NCBI RefSeq assembly: GCF_000178155.2
Contig: NZ_ADKM02000091.1
Coordinates: 1-64,000, forward strand
Direction of reading: 5' to 3'
From: Hominimerdicola alba 8
Lineage (GTDB): Bacteria > Bacillota > Clostridia > Oscillospirales > Ruminococcaceae
DNA: 64,000 nucleotides
Shown: positions 1-9,116 of the stretch, in pieces
Layout of the letters: every line of letters starts with the position of its first letter
How positions within the stretch are numbered: position 1 is the first letter of the stretch
Translations under genes and position numbers: made by a program
Notes under the pieces: model-generated
Told to the model about the DNA's origin: nothing
What the model saw: the letters and a program-made list of their open reading frames with translations, nothing else
Database searches by the model: none

Positions 1-11
1 GGTTAGGTATG

Positions 12-46
12 ACAAAAGGCACCTCCGCAATAAAGCAGAGGTGCCC
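12..46 (-). terminator. Intrinsic terminator of the ABC/FtsX operon
   Basis: On the minus strand an 8-bp GC-rich stem (GGCACCTC/GAGGTGCC) is followed by TTTTG. It lies 35 bp past the stop codon of the FtsX-type permease and so closes that operon. Confidence 0.75.
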
Positions 47-80
47 GAACTATTTTAGCGTCAGTGAGTGCTGACTGTAT

Positions 81-2333
81 TTATTCCGCATTTTTCAGCG
101 CTTCCGCAAGAGGTATCTTCTTTACGCCGCGATTGAGTACGAATGCCACCAGCGAATAGGATATAACGCCTGTGATAAAACATTTCACCATTACGGTCAG
201 GTCTGTTTCATAGGCAAAATAGCCCGAATAACTCATAAACACCATCTTGAATATAGCGCCGATAAGGAAATCTACCAGCGGCAGTGTCACCAGCATCGAA
301 AGCAGTGCAACTATGGTGGTGGTGTGTACGTAAAGCCCGTTTATCTCGCGGTTGGAGTAACCCAGTATCTTCGTCATGGAGATGGACTGCGCGTTCTTGT
401 CGATTATCAGCTTTGCCAGCAGGTAAATGACCATTACGAACATGACAACGCCGAACCACTTGAATACTGTCATTATGCCGCTCATCGACCTGGTCATCTG
501 TCTTGAAGTCTTTGTCAGGTCGTCTTCGGTTATTTTGCTCATTATCAGCTTTTCGTCGATGTCCTCTATCTTCTCGTCGGCAAAGTATATGTTGAAATAT
601 CCCTCGTCCATATCGAAAGTTTCGCAGAAGTCATCTATATCCATGAATACCGCGATGGTAGAAGGGTAGTCGTAGAAGCCCGTTATCTCGAACTCGTAAT
701 CCTTTTCGCCGTACTTCTCGGTCAGGGTGATGCTGTCGCCCTTTTTAAGACCGTACTTGTTCATGAATGCGGTGGAGATGGTCACGCCGCCATTGTGGTC
801 TATCTTCACATATCTGCTGTTTTCGGATATTCCGTAGACCGAAACATCCTCAGCCTTATATTTCTCAAAAGTGGTCTCAAGCGATGTCATAGCCGCTTTT
901 TCGGCAGATGCGGCATCTGTTTCGGCGGGCATTCGCAGTACATATATGCTGTCAGCTATCATGTTGTTTACAGTTTCTTCCTTGAAATTATCCAGCATCG
1001 GCTCAAACATAAGCCCGAAGAACAGTATCGAATAGCCAAGTATTATGCCGAAGATTATCACGATATAGCCCGAAATGTTCTGGAAGAATATCCTCAGCCT
1101 GAAACGTGTCATTATGCCTATTTTGGTATTCAGGCGGAAAGCCTTTTTCTTCTGACCGCGCGTAAGGTCGCGGCGCAGGAATTTCAGCGGTGAAAGCGTC
1201 AGCTTGCGTGTCAGCGCCGCAAGGTTTATCACGAACATTATCACAAAGGGTATCAGCGTTGTCAGCACAAAAGCGTCCGCACTAAAGCTGACCGAGTAGG
1301 TGGTCAGGCTGTAGCTTCCAAGATATGCCGCCGCCATGTACTTCTCCATAAGCGTGTAGCCCACGATATTGCCGACTATCGCGCCCGCCGTCAGCGTATA
1401 CATGGGAAGCTTCATGTAGTGCCTTACTATCTCGCCGCGCGTGTAGCCCGAAGCCCTCAGCGTGCCGATGACTGCGGCTTCCTTAGCGATGGTGCTTTCT
1501 GTCGTCACCACAAAGATGAATGCCAGTATCACCATAGTGATGTACAGAAAGACCAGAATGCTTGTGCGGTCGTTGTGCAGGTCGTTGCCCGCGAAGTGTA
1601 TCGCCTGATTTGAATAGGCGGGTATGAAGTTTTGCAGCATCGCTTTTTCGGCAACGGTCTTCATCAGTTCTTCCGACATCTCCTGCGCCTGCACATCGCC
1701 ATCGGGCGACTTGTCGTACAGCCACGAATAATTGTAATGCAGGTGGTCATCATTGAAGGAATCAAATCCTGAATCTGTCACAGCGCCCACGCCGAACATG
1801 TCATTGTCGAACATCAGGTCTGATGGGCTTTCGTACAGCGCCGAATAGTCGGTGAATGCCACTATTCCGCAGACATTCAGAGTCCTGCCCGAAACTTCAA
1901 AGCTGCTGCCCACTTTCAGGTCGTGGTTCTGTGCGTACAGCCTGTCAAGTGCGATGTCGTCATCAGCTGACGGGAATTCGCCCTCCCACAGGCAAAGCCT
2001 GTCTATCTCATCACGCTCGCCGTAGATGCGCAGTGTGCTGTCAAAGCTGTCAGTTTCTTCGTCTTTATAGAAGTTTTCGTACAGCTTTATGCCGCCGTCC
2101 TTTTCTATATCTTCTATGGTATCCTTGTCGGGGTCGAGAGTGAATTCGAGGTTGCCGTCTTCGATGTTATACTTTTCAAAGCTCTCGTTGTAGGCGTTTA
2201 TCATGCCCGTGTCAGATATTATGAAGCCCGATACCGCGCCTATCATCATTACAAAAAACAGGAAGATTATCACATACTTGCCAAGCTCTTCCCGAAGCTG
2301 TCTGCCAAGCCGTTTGTTAAGAGGGTCACGCAT
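81..2333 (-). CDS. FtsX/MacB-type ABC transporter permease
   Basis: Predicted integral membrane permease of an FtsX-family ABC system; such systems export peptides, lipids or antimicrobials or act in resistance, and the substrate here is unknown. A first membrane segment near the N-terminus is followed by a large extracytoplasmic domain. Then come three membrane segments (starting around IVFLYITMVILAF), a further segment, a second extracytoplasmic domain and three C-terminal segments, the usual duplicated FtsX layout. I chose the ATG at 2333 because AAGGGGG lies just upstream; an in-frame ATG 18 bp earlier overlaps the ATPase stop and lacks a site. The gene follows its ATPase with about 11 bp between them. 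No regulator lies beside it. The substrate cannot be inferred. Confidence 0.85.
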   Translation of the reverse strand: MRDPLNKRLGRQLREELGKYVIIFLFFVMMIGAVSGFIISDTGMINAYNESFEKYNIEDGNLEFTLDPDKDTIEDIEKDGGIKLYENFYKDEETDSFDSTLRIYGERDEIDRLCLWEGEFPSADDDIALDRLYAQNHDLKVGSSFEVSGRTLNVCGIVAFTDYSALYESPSDLMFDNDMFGVGAVTDSGFDSFNDDHLHYNYSWLYDKSPDGDVQAQEMSEELMKTVAEKAMLQNFIPAYSNQAIHFAGNDLHNDRTSILVFLYITMVILAFIFVVTTESTIAKEAAVIGTLRASGYTRGEIVRHYMKLPMYTLTAGAIVGNIVGYTLMEKYMAAAYLGSYSLTTYSVSFSADAFVLTTLIPFVIMFVINLAALTRKLTLSPLKFLRRDLTRGQKKKAFRLNTKIGIMTRFRLRIFFQNISGYIVIIFGIILGYSILFFGLMFEPMLDNFKEETVNNMIADSIYVLRMPAETDAASAEKAAMTSLETTFEKYKAEDVSVYGISENSRYVKIDHNGGVTISTAFMNKYGLKKGDSITLTEKYGEKDYEFEITGFYDYPSTIAVFMDIDDFCETFDMDEGYFNIYFADEKIEDIDEKLIMSKITEDDLTKTSRQMTRSMSGIMTVFKWFGVVMFVMVIYLLAKLIIDKNAQSISMTKILGYSNREINGLYVHTTTIVALLSMLVTLPLVDFLIGAIFKMVFMSYSGYFAYETDLTVMVKCFITGVISYSLVAFVLNRGVKKIPLAEALKNAE

Positions 2334-2344
2334 ATTTATCCCCC

Positions 2345-3043
2345 TTACCATTCAAGCTCGTCAACAGTGAGCTTAGTTTCGTTGAGATAGTTCTTGCGTA
2401 TCATGCCGTCGCGCAGGCTGACCACACGGTCTGCCATATTTTTGATGGCATCGTTGTGCGTTACCATGACCACAGTTGTGCCGTACTTGTTGTGAACATC
2501 ATTGATAAGCGCCAGTATCTCCTTTGAGGTCTTGTAATCAAGCGCACCCGTAGGCTCGTCACAAAGAAGTATATCAGGGTTCTTGACCAGTGCCCTGCCG
2601 ATGGCGGTGCGCTGCTGCTGACCGCCCGAAAGCTGATTGGGCAGTTTGTGGCGGTGCTCGTAAAGTCCCAGTGTTTTCAGCAGTTCATCTACCTCCAGCG
2701 GTGAATCGCTGAGATATGCGCCGACCTCAACATTCTCCTTGATGTTCAGGTTCGGTATCAGGTTGTACATCTGGAAAATGTACCCCAGATGCTTGCGCCT
2801 GTATTTTGTCAGCGCTTTTTCGTTCATGTCGGCGGTCTTTTCGCCGTTTATGGAGATGTACCCGCTGTCGGCAGTGTCGATGCCGCCGATGATGTTCAGC
2901 AGTGTTGACTTGCCCGAACCCGATGGTCCGAGCAGTACGCAGAATTCGCCCTTTTCAATTTGCAGGTCGATGCCTTTCAGCACCTCCACCCTGCTTTCGC
3001 CCTCACCGAAAGCGCGCTTTATCTGACTAAGTTCAAGAAACAT
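2345..3043 (-). CDS. ABC transporter ATP-binding protein (LolD/MacB type)
   Basis: Cytoplasmic ATPase that would power the adjacent FtsX-type permease. The 232-residue protein has a Walker A GPSGSGKST near residue 40, the signature LSGGQQQR near 138 and a Walker B with DEPTGALD, which is typical of the LolD/MacB/FtsE branch. It is the first gene of a two-gene minus-strand operon and has a strong GGGAGGAG ribosome site before its ATG. A second, separate ATPase/permease pair of the same type lies at 38.6-42.0 kb, so the strain carries paralogous systems. Confidence 0.9.
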   Translation of the reverse strand: MFLELSQIKRAFGEGESRVEVLKGIDLQIEKGEFCVLLGPSGSGKSTLLNIIGGIDTADSGYISINGEKTADMNEKALTKYRRKHLGYIFQMYNLIPNLNIKENVEVGAYLSDSPLEVDELLKTLGLYEHRHKLPNQLSGGQQQRTAIGRALVKNPDILLCDEPTGALDYKTSKEILALINDVHNKYGTTVVMVTHNDAIKNMADRVVSLRDGMIRKNYLNETKLTVDELEW

Positions 3044-3116
3044 TTTATTCTCCTCCCGCTATGTCGTTTTTCTTTCTTTTGTGATATGCTTTTTTACGCC
3101 GCGTGTTAGCTTATAC

Positions 3117-3219
3117 TATAGCAATCCGCCTTAAAATTCAGACAAAATCCAGTCACAAAACCCATAAATCCCAGCTTTTGCGACTGGATTTTGTGAATTT
3201 AAAAAGTTGGATTGCTATA
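3117..3219 (+). mobile_element. MITE-A copy 1 (103 bp palindromic element)
   Basis: A 103-bp near-complete palindrome bounded by the terminal inverted repeat TATAGCAATCC. The arms fold on each other around a loop of about 25 nt; an inner stem pairs CAAAATCCAGTC with GACTGGATTTTG. There is no reading frame of note. Six further copies of exactly the same length occur in this window. It sits about 75 bp upstream of the start of the ABC ATPase gene, within the intergenic region. Confidence 0.85.
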
Positions 3220-3570
3220 ATTATATCGCATGGTCGTTCACAATTCAACCAACCATTGTTGGCAATTTCGCAACAAAAGCAGGCAATCACAAAAGATACA
3301 TTTGAACCACTGTTCATATGTTCATTATATCACTGATGTTGAATTAAGTCAATAGCGGCGGCGCAAAAACATAAACGAAGTTAGTTCTTGCAAACCGAAT
3401 TGATTTGTGTATTTCCGACTATTCAAAAAAATCATAGCCGAATGCCATGTTTTAGCCCGAATGTGAAATCGCAAAAATACCGCCTGCTGAATATGTGACC
3501 ATGCCGACGGCGTTTTTTCCATAATGCACCGCCCATTTCAACAGCCGATATTTTGAGGTCTTTCAGCTAT
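3220..3570. other. AT-rich intergenic stretch
   Basis: Between the two mobile elements I see no reading frame with a ribosome site, no hairpin terminator and no recognisable RNA gene. Confidence 0.5.
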
Positions 3571-3794
3571 ATGACTATCCCTTTAGCACACCAGCTGAAA
3601 ATGCTGTAAACAAAAGGATAATTGAGCACCATACGCCAACCGCCTTATAGCAATCCGCCTTAAAATTCAGACAAAATCCAGTCACAAAACCCATAAATCC
3701 CAGCTTTTGCGACTGGATTTTGTGAATTTAAAAAGTTGGATTGCTATAAGTTCTGTAAAACCGCCGTTTTGGTGGTGTGTCAGCGGAATAACCA
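3571..3794. mobile_element. MITE-B copy 1, interrupted by MITE-A
   Basis: The ends are imperfect inverted repeats: ATGACTATCCCTTTAGCACA on the left and the complement of TGGTTATTCCGCTGACACAC on the right. Removing the nested 99-bp core plus the duplicated TA leaves 123 bp, the same length as the uninterrupted copy at 22.1 kb, with clear alignment along the whole length. Nine of 11 flanking bases (around TTCAGCTA) are repeated on both sides, consistent with a target-site duplication. Confidence 0.75.
3646..3748 (+). mobile_element. MITE-A copy 2, nested in MITE-B
   Basis: This 103-bp copy is inserted inside a MITE-B element. Compared with the uninterrupted MITE-B at 22109-22231 (reverse orientation), the empty site reads CCTTAAGTTCTG and the filled site CCT-TA-[element]-TA-AGTTCTG. 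The target dinucleotide TA is therefore duplicated and the element proper is the 99 bp from 3648 to 3746. Confidence 0.88.
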
Positions 3795-3907
3795 CGTTCA
3801 GCTAAGCAGGCATTCTTTGCGTCGGCCGTACCTCAAATATCGTGAGCCGTGAAAACTGTAGTCATAAAATGTTCCCAAAACAGACTTACGCAGTCTTCGG
3901 CTTTTGC

Positions 3908-3936
3908 TTGACAAAACAGCATTTATACTGTATAAT
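3908..3936 (+). promoter_or_regulatory. SigA-type promoter of the secreted repeat protein
   Basis: TTGACA, 17-bp spacer, TATAAT: a perfect consensus promoter about 100 bp upstream of the start codon at 4036. Confidence 0.8.
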
Positions 3937-4035
3937 GTAAGATGTACAAAAATATTCAAATCAAAGAACCGATATTAACATTTACGCTGGCGGCACTGCC
4001 GCACACGGTAAGACCTCATAAAGGAGAGAGTGATA

Positions 4036-6765
4036 ATGAAACACAATATGATAAAGCGCACCTTAGCGGGTGTAATGGCTGTACTGACGGTTGCGGGCAC
4101 TGTTCCTGCAAACTTCGTATCTTTCCCGCTTTTCGGGCTGACTGCTTCGGCTGAGAGCACAGCTGATGCCGCAGTAAATGCCGAAAATGTCAAGGAAAAA
4201 GAAGCTGAAAGCAAGAAGACCGTAGTTGTCAGCAGTGAAGAAGAGTTCAAAGCGGCTGTCGAAAAGGGCGGCAAATTCGCGATAGGCAAGGATATCAAAC
4301 TCACAGAAGAGTACATAATAAAGTCAGATGCAGAGATAGACCTCAAAGGCTGTAAGCTGACAACTGCAAGAGAGTTCATCGTTGAAGGCTCACTGACCAT
4401 AAACGATACGGTCGGCGGCGGTAAGGTGACTTCTGAAAGCAAGTACGGCGCTGTTGTGATAAATGATGCAACAGATAAGAAAGCATCTTTCACTTTTGCA
4501 GGCGGCACTGTAGAAGCAACTAAGGCTATCGACAAGTTTGGTGCGGTAAGCGTTGCTGAGGGTGCAGTCTTCGAGATGACAGGCGGTACACTGAAAAGCA
4601 ACGACATTGCAGTTTTCTGCGAAAGACCCGGCGGCAAGACCACTATTTCGGGCGGTGTTGTTATAGGCAAGTTCGGTTTCAGTGAGGAGAACAAGGTCGG
4701 CAGTGAAGCCCTTTCCATCAAGGGCGGCAGATTTACCGCAGACCCCGCAAAGTATCTTTCTAAGGAAAGCAAGGCTTCCAAAAAGACTCTCTACTGGTCG
4801 GTAAGACCTGCCGATGACACCATTGCGGTCGGCAAGGAGTTCAGCGTGGGCGACACTATCACCCTGAAAGACCAGTGGGTGTATCTTGAAGAAGATATAA
4901 AAGATGTCAAGCAGAGCGTTTCGGGCACTTTCACTCTGCCTGCTCCCGAATTTTACGACGGTGAGAACACAGAGAGAAAATATATAAAGCTGACGGACGC
5001 TTTCGGTGAGTCTTACAGCCTCTACCTCAAGCCCGACAGCAGGTTCGACAAAAAGAACTATGACGGCGTGAAGATAGTCAGCGGTGAGGGTACAGAGAAG
5101 TCGCCTTTCGTCATCGCTTCGCTCTATGATGAGAGTTATGTGAAGACCGCCGCAAAAGAACCCGATTGCGAGAACGACGGCAATATGGAGTACTACACCG
5201 CTATCGACGGCAAGTACTATCACGTTGAAGAGGATAAGTTCATCGAGGAAGAAAGGCAGGAGATCCCTGTTATACCCGCACTTGGTCACCGCTGGGGCAC
5301 ACCTGAGTGGACATGGACAGGCTCAGACTCAGCTAAGGCGGCTTTCACCTGCGAAAGAGATGAAGAGCATAAAAAGGAACTTGAAGCAAAGGTGAGCGTA
5401 AAGCTGACTGCAAGCGGCGAAATGGTATTCACTGCCACTGTTGAACTTGACGGCGTTGAGTATACCGATACCCGCACCGCTGATGCTCCTGCCATCACCT
5501 TTGAGAAAGTCGAAGCTGTTGAAGCCGCATGCGGCAAGGCAGGCAACATAGAGTATTACAAGGGTTCTGACGGCAAGAACTATGTATTCAAGGACGGCGG
5601 CTATGCGGAAGTTTCGGCAGATGATGTTGTGATACCTGCGGCTGAACATGTTTATGGTGAGCCGACATGGGAGTGGAACAATGCAAAGTCTGAAGCTGTG
5701 GCTGTTTTTGAGTGCAAAAACAAGGACGACAAGCAGACCGTCAATGCAAAGGTGACTTCTAAGCAGACTGTTTATGCTACCTATTTAAACGAGGGCAAGA
5801 TAGTATATACTGCAACCGCGACCTTTGAGGGCAAGGAGTATACCGACACTGTTGAGGTCACTGTTCCCAAGAATACTCTGTCACATGTTGAAGCTGTAGA
5901 ACCTACCTGCACTAAGGACGGCAACATGGAATACTGGTGGGATCTGATGACACTCAGATTCTATGAGGATCCTGAGTGCAAGACCGAAACTACTATCTTT
6001 AAGATGACACTGCCGAAGACAGGTCACAAGGGCAGCGATCCGGAGTTTATCTGGAACGAGGACAACACGGCAGATATCAAGTATACCTGTGAGGTATGCG
6101 GCGAGGTCATCACTGATGATGCTGAGGTAACTGCGAAAAAGACTGCGCCAAGCTATTCTGCTGACGGCAAGGTAGTTTACACTGCAACTGCAAAGCTGGA
6201 CGGCAAGAACTACACCGACACTAAGGAAGTCACTGTAAGCAAGCCTGAACCTGTAGATGTTACCTACCACGCAGGCAGCAAGTGCGTACAGCTGAACTGG
6301 AATGCTGTCGAGGGCGCTGACAAGTACGCTGTATGCAGCATAGTAAAGGGCAAGTGGCAGATAATCACTGAGGGCTACGGCACTTCTTATCTGCTCAAGG
6401 GTCTTGAAGCAGGTCAGGAGTATCAGGTGGCTGTTATACCGAAGGTCGGCGGCATGTGGTGCAAAGACTTTACCCATGCGGCGACTGTTGCGGCTGCACC
6501 CGAAGTTCCCACAGTGAACGCACAGGTAAGAGATGGTCGTATACAGCTGGAGTGGAGTGCTGTAAAGGGCGCAGAGAAGTTCGGCGTGGCAGTTTACCGT
6601 TCGGGCAAGTGGGTGATAATGGGTTCTGTTGATGCAGAAGAAACTTCCTACATCTCACCCGAAATAAGAAACGGCAAGTACAAGATGGTCGTTTGCGCAA
6701 AGGTAAACGGCAAGTGGGACACCAGAAACCTCAATGACAGGGCTTTTGAGATAACTGTAAAATAA
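4036..6765 (+). CDS. Large secreted protein with internal repeats and C-terminal Fn3-like domains
   Basis: A 909-residue exported protein. The first 40 residues form a signal peptide (KR, hydrophobic core, LTASAES). Residues about 50-260 resemble a parallel beta-helix-like region with many GG turns (for example FTFAGGTVEAT, FEMTGGTLKS). From about residue 370 there are three related modules, each starting with a cysteine-containing block (DCENDGNMEYY, ACGKAGNIEYY, TCTKDGNMEYW) and followed by a beta-rich W-E-W/F-I-W segment. The C-terminus has two fibronectin-III-like domains (about 735-815 and 820-905). There is no sortase motif or dockerin. The ATG at 4036 is preferred over a GTG 6 bp earlier because AAGGAG is 9 bp upstream. 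I infer a cell-surface or extracellular binding role, but the function is unknown. Confidence 0.8.
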   Translation: MKHNMIKRTLAGVMAVLTVAGTVPANFVSFPLFGLTASAESTADAAVNAENVKEKEAESKKTVVVSSEEEFKAAVEKGGKFAIGKDIKLTEEYIIKSDAEIDLKGCKLTTAREFIVEGSLTINDTVGGGKVTSESKYGAVVINDATDKKASFTFAGGTVEATKAIDKFGAVSVAEGAVFEMTGGTLKSNDIAVFCERPGGKTTISGGVVIGKFGFSEENKVGSEALSIKGGRFTADPAKYLSKESKASKKTLYWSVRPADDTIAVGKEFSVGDTITLKDQWVYLEEDIKDVKQSVSGTFTLPAPEFYDGENTERKYIKLTDAFGESYSLYLKPDSRFDKKNYDGVKIVSGEGTEKSPFVIASLYDESYVKTAAKEPDCENDGNMEYYTAIDGKYYHVEEDKFIEEERQEIPVIPALGHRWGTPEWTWTGSDSAKAAFTCERDEEHKKELEAKVSVKLTASGEMVFTATVELDGVEYTDTRTADAPAITFEKVEAVEAACGKAGNIEYYKGSDGKNYVFKDGGYAEVSADDVVIPAAEHVYGEPTWEWNNAKSEAVAVFECKNKDDKQTVNAKVTSKQTVYATYLNEGKIVYTATATFEGKEYTDTVEVTVPKNTLSHVEAVEPTCTKDGNMEYWWDLMTLRFYEDPECKTETTIFKMTLPKTGHKGSDPEFIWNEDNTADIKYTCEVCGEVITDDAEVTAKKTAPSYSADGKVVYTATAKLDGKNYTDTKEVTVSKPEPVDVTYHAGSKCVQLNWNAVEGADKYAVCSIVKGKWQIITEGYGTSYLLKGLEAGQEYQVAVIPKVGGMWCKDFTHAATVAAAPEVPTVNAQVRDGRIQLEWSAVKGAEKFGVAVYRSGKWVIMGSVDAEETSYISPEIRNGKYKMVVCAKVNGKWDTRNLNDRAFEITVK

Positions 6766-6778
6766 ACTGATATAATGA

Positions 6779-6812
6779 AGACCGATGTACATGAGTGCAT
6801 CGGTCTTTTTTT
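6779..6812 (+). terminator. Intrinsic terminator after the secreted repeat protein
   Basis: A GACCGATG/CATCGGTC stem is followed by seven Ts, 13 bp past the stop codon. Confidence 0.85.
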
Positions 6813-6844
6813 GCTGATACTGATAGAATAGGCAGGAGCCGCAT

Positions 6845-6883
6845 GCAAAATATCCCCCGATGCACAACACATCGGGGGATATC
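6845..6883 (-). terminator. Intrinsic terminator of cooS
   Basis: On the minus strand ATATCCCCCGATG pairs with CATCGGGGGATAT and is followed by TTTTG, just past the cooS stop codon. Confidence 0.85.
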
Positions 6884-6897
6884 GTATCATATTTCGC

Positions 6898-9051
6898 TCA
6901 GTCCCAGCCCAGCGCTTTGCGCTTTGCTTTCATGTCAGCAACTATCTTCTCGCCCAGCTTCACAGGGTCGGTGTCAACGTTCATAGACGAACCGAGTGTT
7001 TCCAGTGTGCCGTATTTCAGGAACTCTATGACGTTTTTCGAGCCGTATATCTGCGCTTCAACGCAGTGGTAGGAACTTATACCGTTCAGGCGGAAGCCCA
7101 GCGCGGCATCTATGCCCTTTTCGTTGCCCCATTCGGGGGAAGAGAACGCAAAAGGCATCTCATACAGCTTGTGACCCAGCGCATTTGCTATGCCTGCGAA
7201 AATACCTGTCGAGCGGGTGTTGTCTATGCACTCGCCCACATGCCATACAGGGGGCAGGTCGGGTTCAAGGAACTCGCGCAGAGTGTCACCCGCTTTTTCC
7301 TTGCCCGATATCGCGCAGTAGCCCAGCTTCATCAGCGGGAACGACGCACAGCCGTTGGAGATTATCAGCACGTTGTTTTTCAGCAGGACATCTGCCACAT
7401 CTATTATGCACTTTTCGTAAAGGACTTTCGGGTTGTTGCACCCGACCATGTTGACAACGCCGAGAATGCGCCCGTCTTTGATGGCATCGGCAAGGGGCTG
7501 CATGCTGCCGAAACGCTTGTGTATGTACTCCACCGAGAAGCCCACCTCAGCTTCGACTTCATAGGGCGGTATGTAGACGGGTATGCCCTTTCTCGCCTCA
7601 AAACTCTCAATGGCGCGACAGACTATCTTCTCAGCCAGTGCCTTTGTTTCGGCAATGTTAGAATGGTGGTGGTCGTATTCGTATCTTTCAGCACCGGGCA
7701 GTCTTGCAGACTCGCTGGTGGTGACAACGGTGGTCTTGAAACAGTGTGCAACTTCCATGATGGAGGGGAAAACGTCCTGCACATCAGCCACCCACAGGTC
7801 AAGTGCGCCTGTACCCAGCACCAGTTCGGCAGATACCGCATTTGACAGCGGCACTACTCCCGCATATCTGTACATGGCAGACAGACCCGAACAGCATATA
7901 CCATAGAAGCGTATTCCCTTAGCGCCTTTCGACTTTGCCAGTTCTATCAGGTCCTCGCGCTTGCCCGCCTCAACTATCTGACTGACCAGAAATGGCAGAT
8001 GTCCGTGGACTGCTATGTTTACATAGCCCTTTTCCAGTGCGCCGATGTTGACTTTTGAAGTCACCCTGTCACCCACACCGAAAAGGCTGTCAGTTGCAAT
8101 GGAAGCGCCCACAACGCCCGAAAAAGTGAAAGCCAGTCCGCAGCGCAAAAACTGCTGCATCACCGAGCGCCAGTCGCCGTCAGTGGCACAGCCCGACTTG
8201 TGGTATGCTTCAAATACTTCGTGATATGCGCTTATGGGCAATATGTCAAGGTCTTTCCACACCTGCTGTCTTTCGGGCAGTGCGCAGGCTGAAATGGTCT
8301 TGTACTCGTCGGGAACAGTGCGCGAAAGGTCATCAAGCAGTGCATCTGCAAGGTCTTTTGCCACATTTTTCAGCTGACGGTTCTTTTGCTTTATTCCGAA
8401 TGCTTCTGCTGTTGCACGAATTTTCTGCTCGCCCAGTATAGGCACATCGAGTTTGCCCTCAGCCGCCCATTTCAGCGCCAGCATCACTTCGCGGGCGTGC
8501 ATGCCGTGCTGTGCCGCACCTGCCGCCGCCGAGCGCAGAAGATTTCGCGCCACGATGAGGTCGGCATCAGCGCCGCAGACACCTTTCGGAGCTTTGGCGG
8601 TTATGCGGCAGGGACCCATGTTGCATATCTTACAGCAGATGCCCGCCAGACCGAAATTACACTGGGGCTTCTGCTTGTCAAAGCGGTCGAAAGCGGTGTC
8701 GATGCCCAGCTGTTCCATTCGCAGGAGCATCTCGCGCACAGCGGGGTCGGGGGTCTGTTCGATAACGTCCTGCTTTGTGGGGAAAGTCTTGCGGTACTCC
8801 GAAACTGCGTTCATGTAGTCCTTGATGAACGCCTGCGGGTCGCCCTCTTCGCCCTCGCCGTGACTTGCTTTGAGTATGACGGTGGGAATGCCGTGTTCGT
8901 CAAAGCCGATTATGTTTCTGTGTGAATGTATGTGCGCAGGTGAATGGTCGTGGTCATGCTCATGTTCGTGATGGTGGTGATGTTCATGTTCGTGATGGTG
9001 GTCATGCTCATGTTCGTGATGGTGATGATGTTCATGTTCGTGCTTGCTCAT
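6898..9051 (-). CDS. cooS: Ni-Fe carbon monoxide dehydrogenase catalytic subunit, His-rich N-terminus, variant C-cluster
   Basis: Anaerobic CODH interconverts CO and CO2 at a Ni-4Fe-4S C-cluster, with electrons leaving through B- and D-clusters. The 717-residue protein has the D/B-cluster cysteines (C131, C139, C140, C143, C148, C159), the His motif HGHLP near 349, C386/C387, C538 in GCNNPK, C568 in NGCAS, C608 in GECIDNTR and the catalytic lysine K645. Two features are odd. The position expected to hold the C-cluster cysteine of DVQC (Cys333 in C. hydrogenoformans CODH-II numbering, from memory) is Asp426. The first 44 residues hold 25 histidines, resembling nickel-storage tails of HypB or CooJ. 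No acetyl-CoA synthase, cooF or cooC lies nearby. An ABC importer with a related promoter palindrome is next door. GGGAG precedes the ATG. Confidence 0.9.
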   Translation of the reverse strand: MSKHEHEHHHHHEHEHDHHHEHEHHHHHEHEHDHDHSPAHIHSHRNIIGFDEHGIPTVILKASHGEGEEGDPQAFIKDYMNAVSEYRKTFPTKQDVIEQTPDPAVREMLLRMEQLGIDTAFDRFDKQKPQCNFGLAGICCKICNMGPCRITAKAPKGVCGADADLIVARNLLRSAAAGAAQHGMHAREVMLALKWAAEGKLDVPILGEQKIRATAEAFGIKQKNRQLKNVAKDLADALLDDLSRTVPDEYKTISACALPERQQVWKDLDILPISAYHEVFEAYHKSGCATDGDWRSVMQQFLRCGLAFTFSGVVGASIATDSLFGVGDRVTSKVNIGALEKGYVNIAVHGHLPFLVSQIVEAGKREDLIELAKSKGAKGIRFYGICCSGLSAMYRYAGVVPLSNAVSAELVLGTGALDLWVADVQDVFPSIMEVAHCFKTTVVTTSESARLPGAERYEYDHHHSNIAETKALAEKIVCRAIESFEARKGIPVYIPPYEVEAEVGFSVEYIHKRFGSMQPLADAIKDGRILGVVNMVGCNNPKVLYEKCIIDVADVLLKNNVLIISNGCASFPLMKLGYCAISGKEKAGDTLREFLEPDLPPVWHVGECIDNTRSTGIFAGIANALGHKLYEMPFAFSSPEWGNEKGIDAALGFRLNGISSYHCVEAQIYGSKNVIEFLKYGTLETLGSSMNVDTDPVKLGEKIVADMKAKRKALGWD

Positions 9052-9116
9052 AATAACAACTCCCGATATAGATTTTTCTGCCGCCTGTCTGTGCGGACAG
9101 GCTTCAAGTTAACTAT

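Noticed and set aside
4390-5289. An antisense open frame of about 300 codons within the secreted repeat protein gene
   Set aside because: No ribosome site or promoter; the opposite strand has a signal peptide and domain structure.
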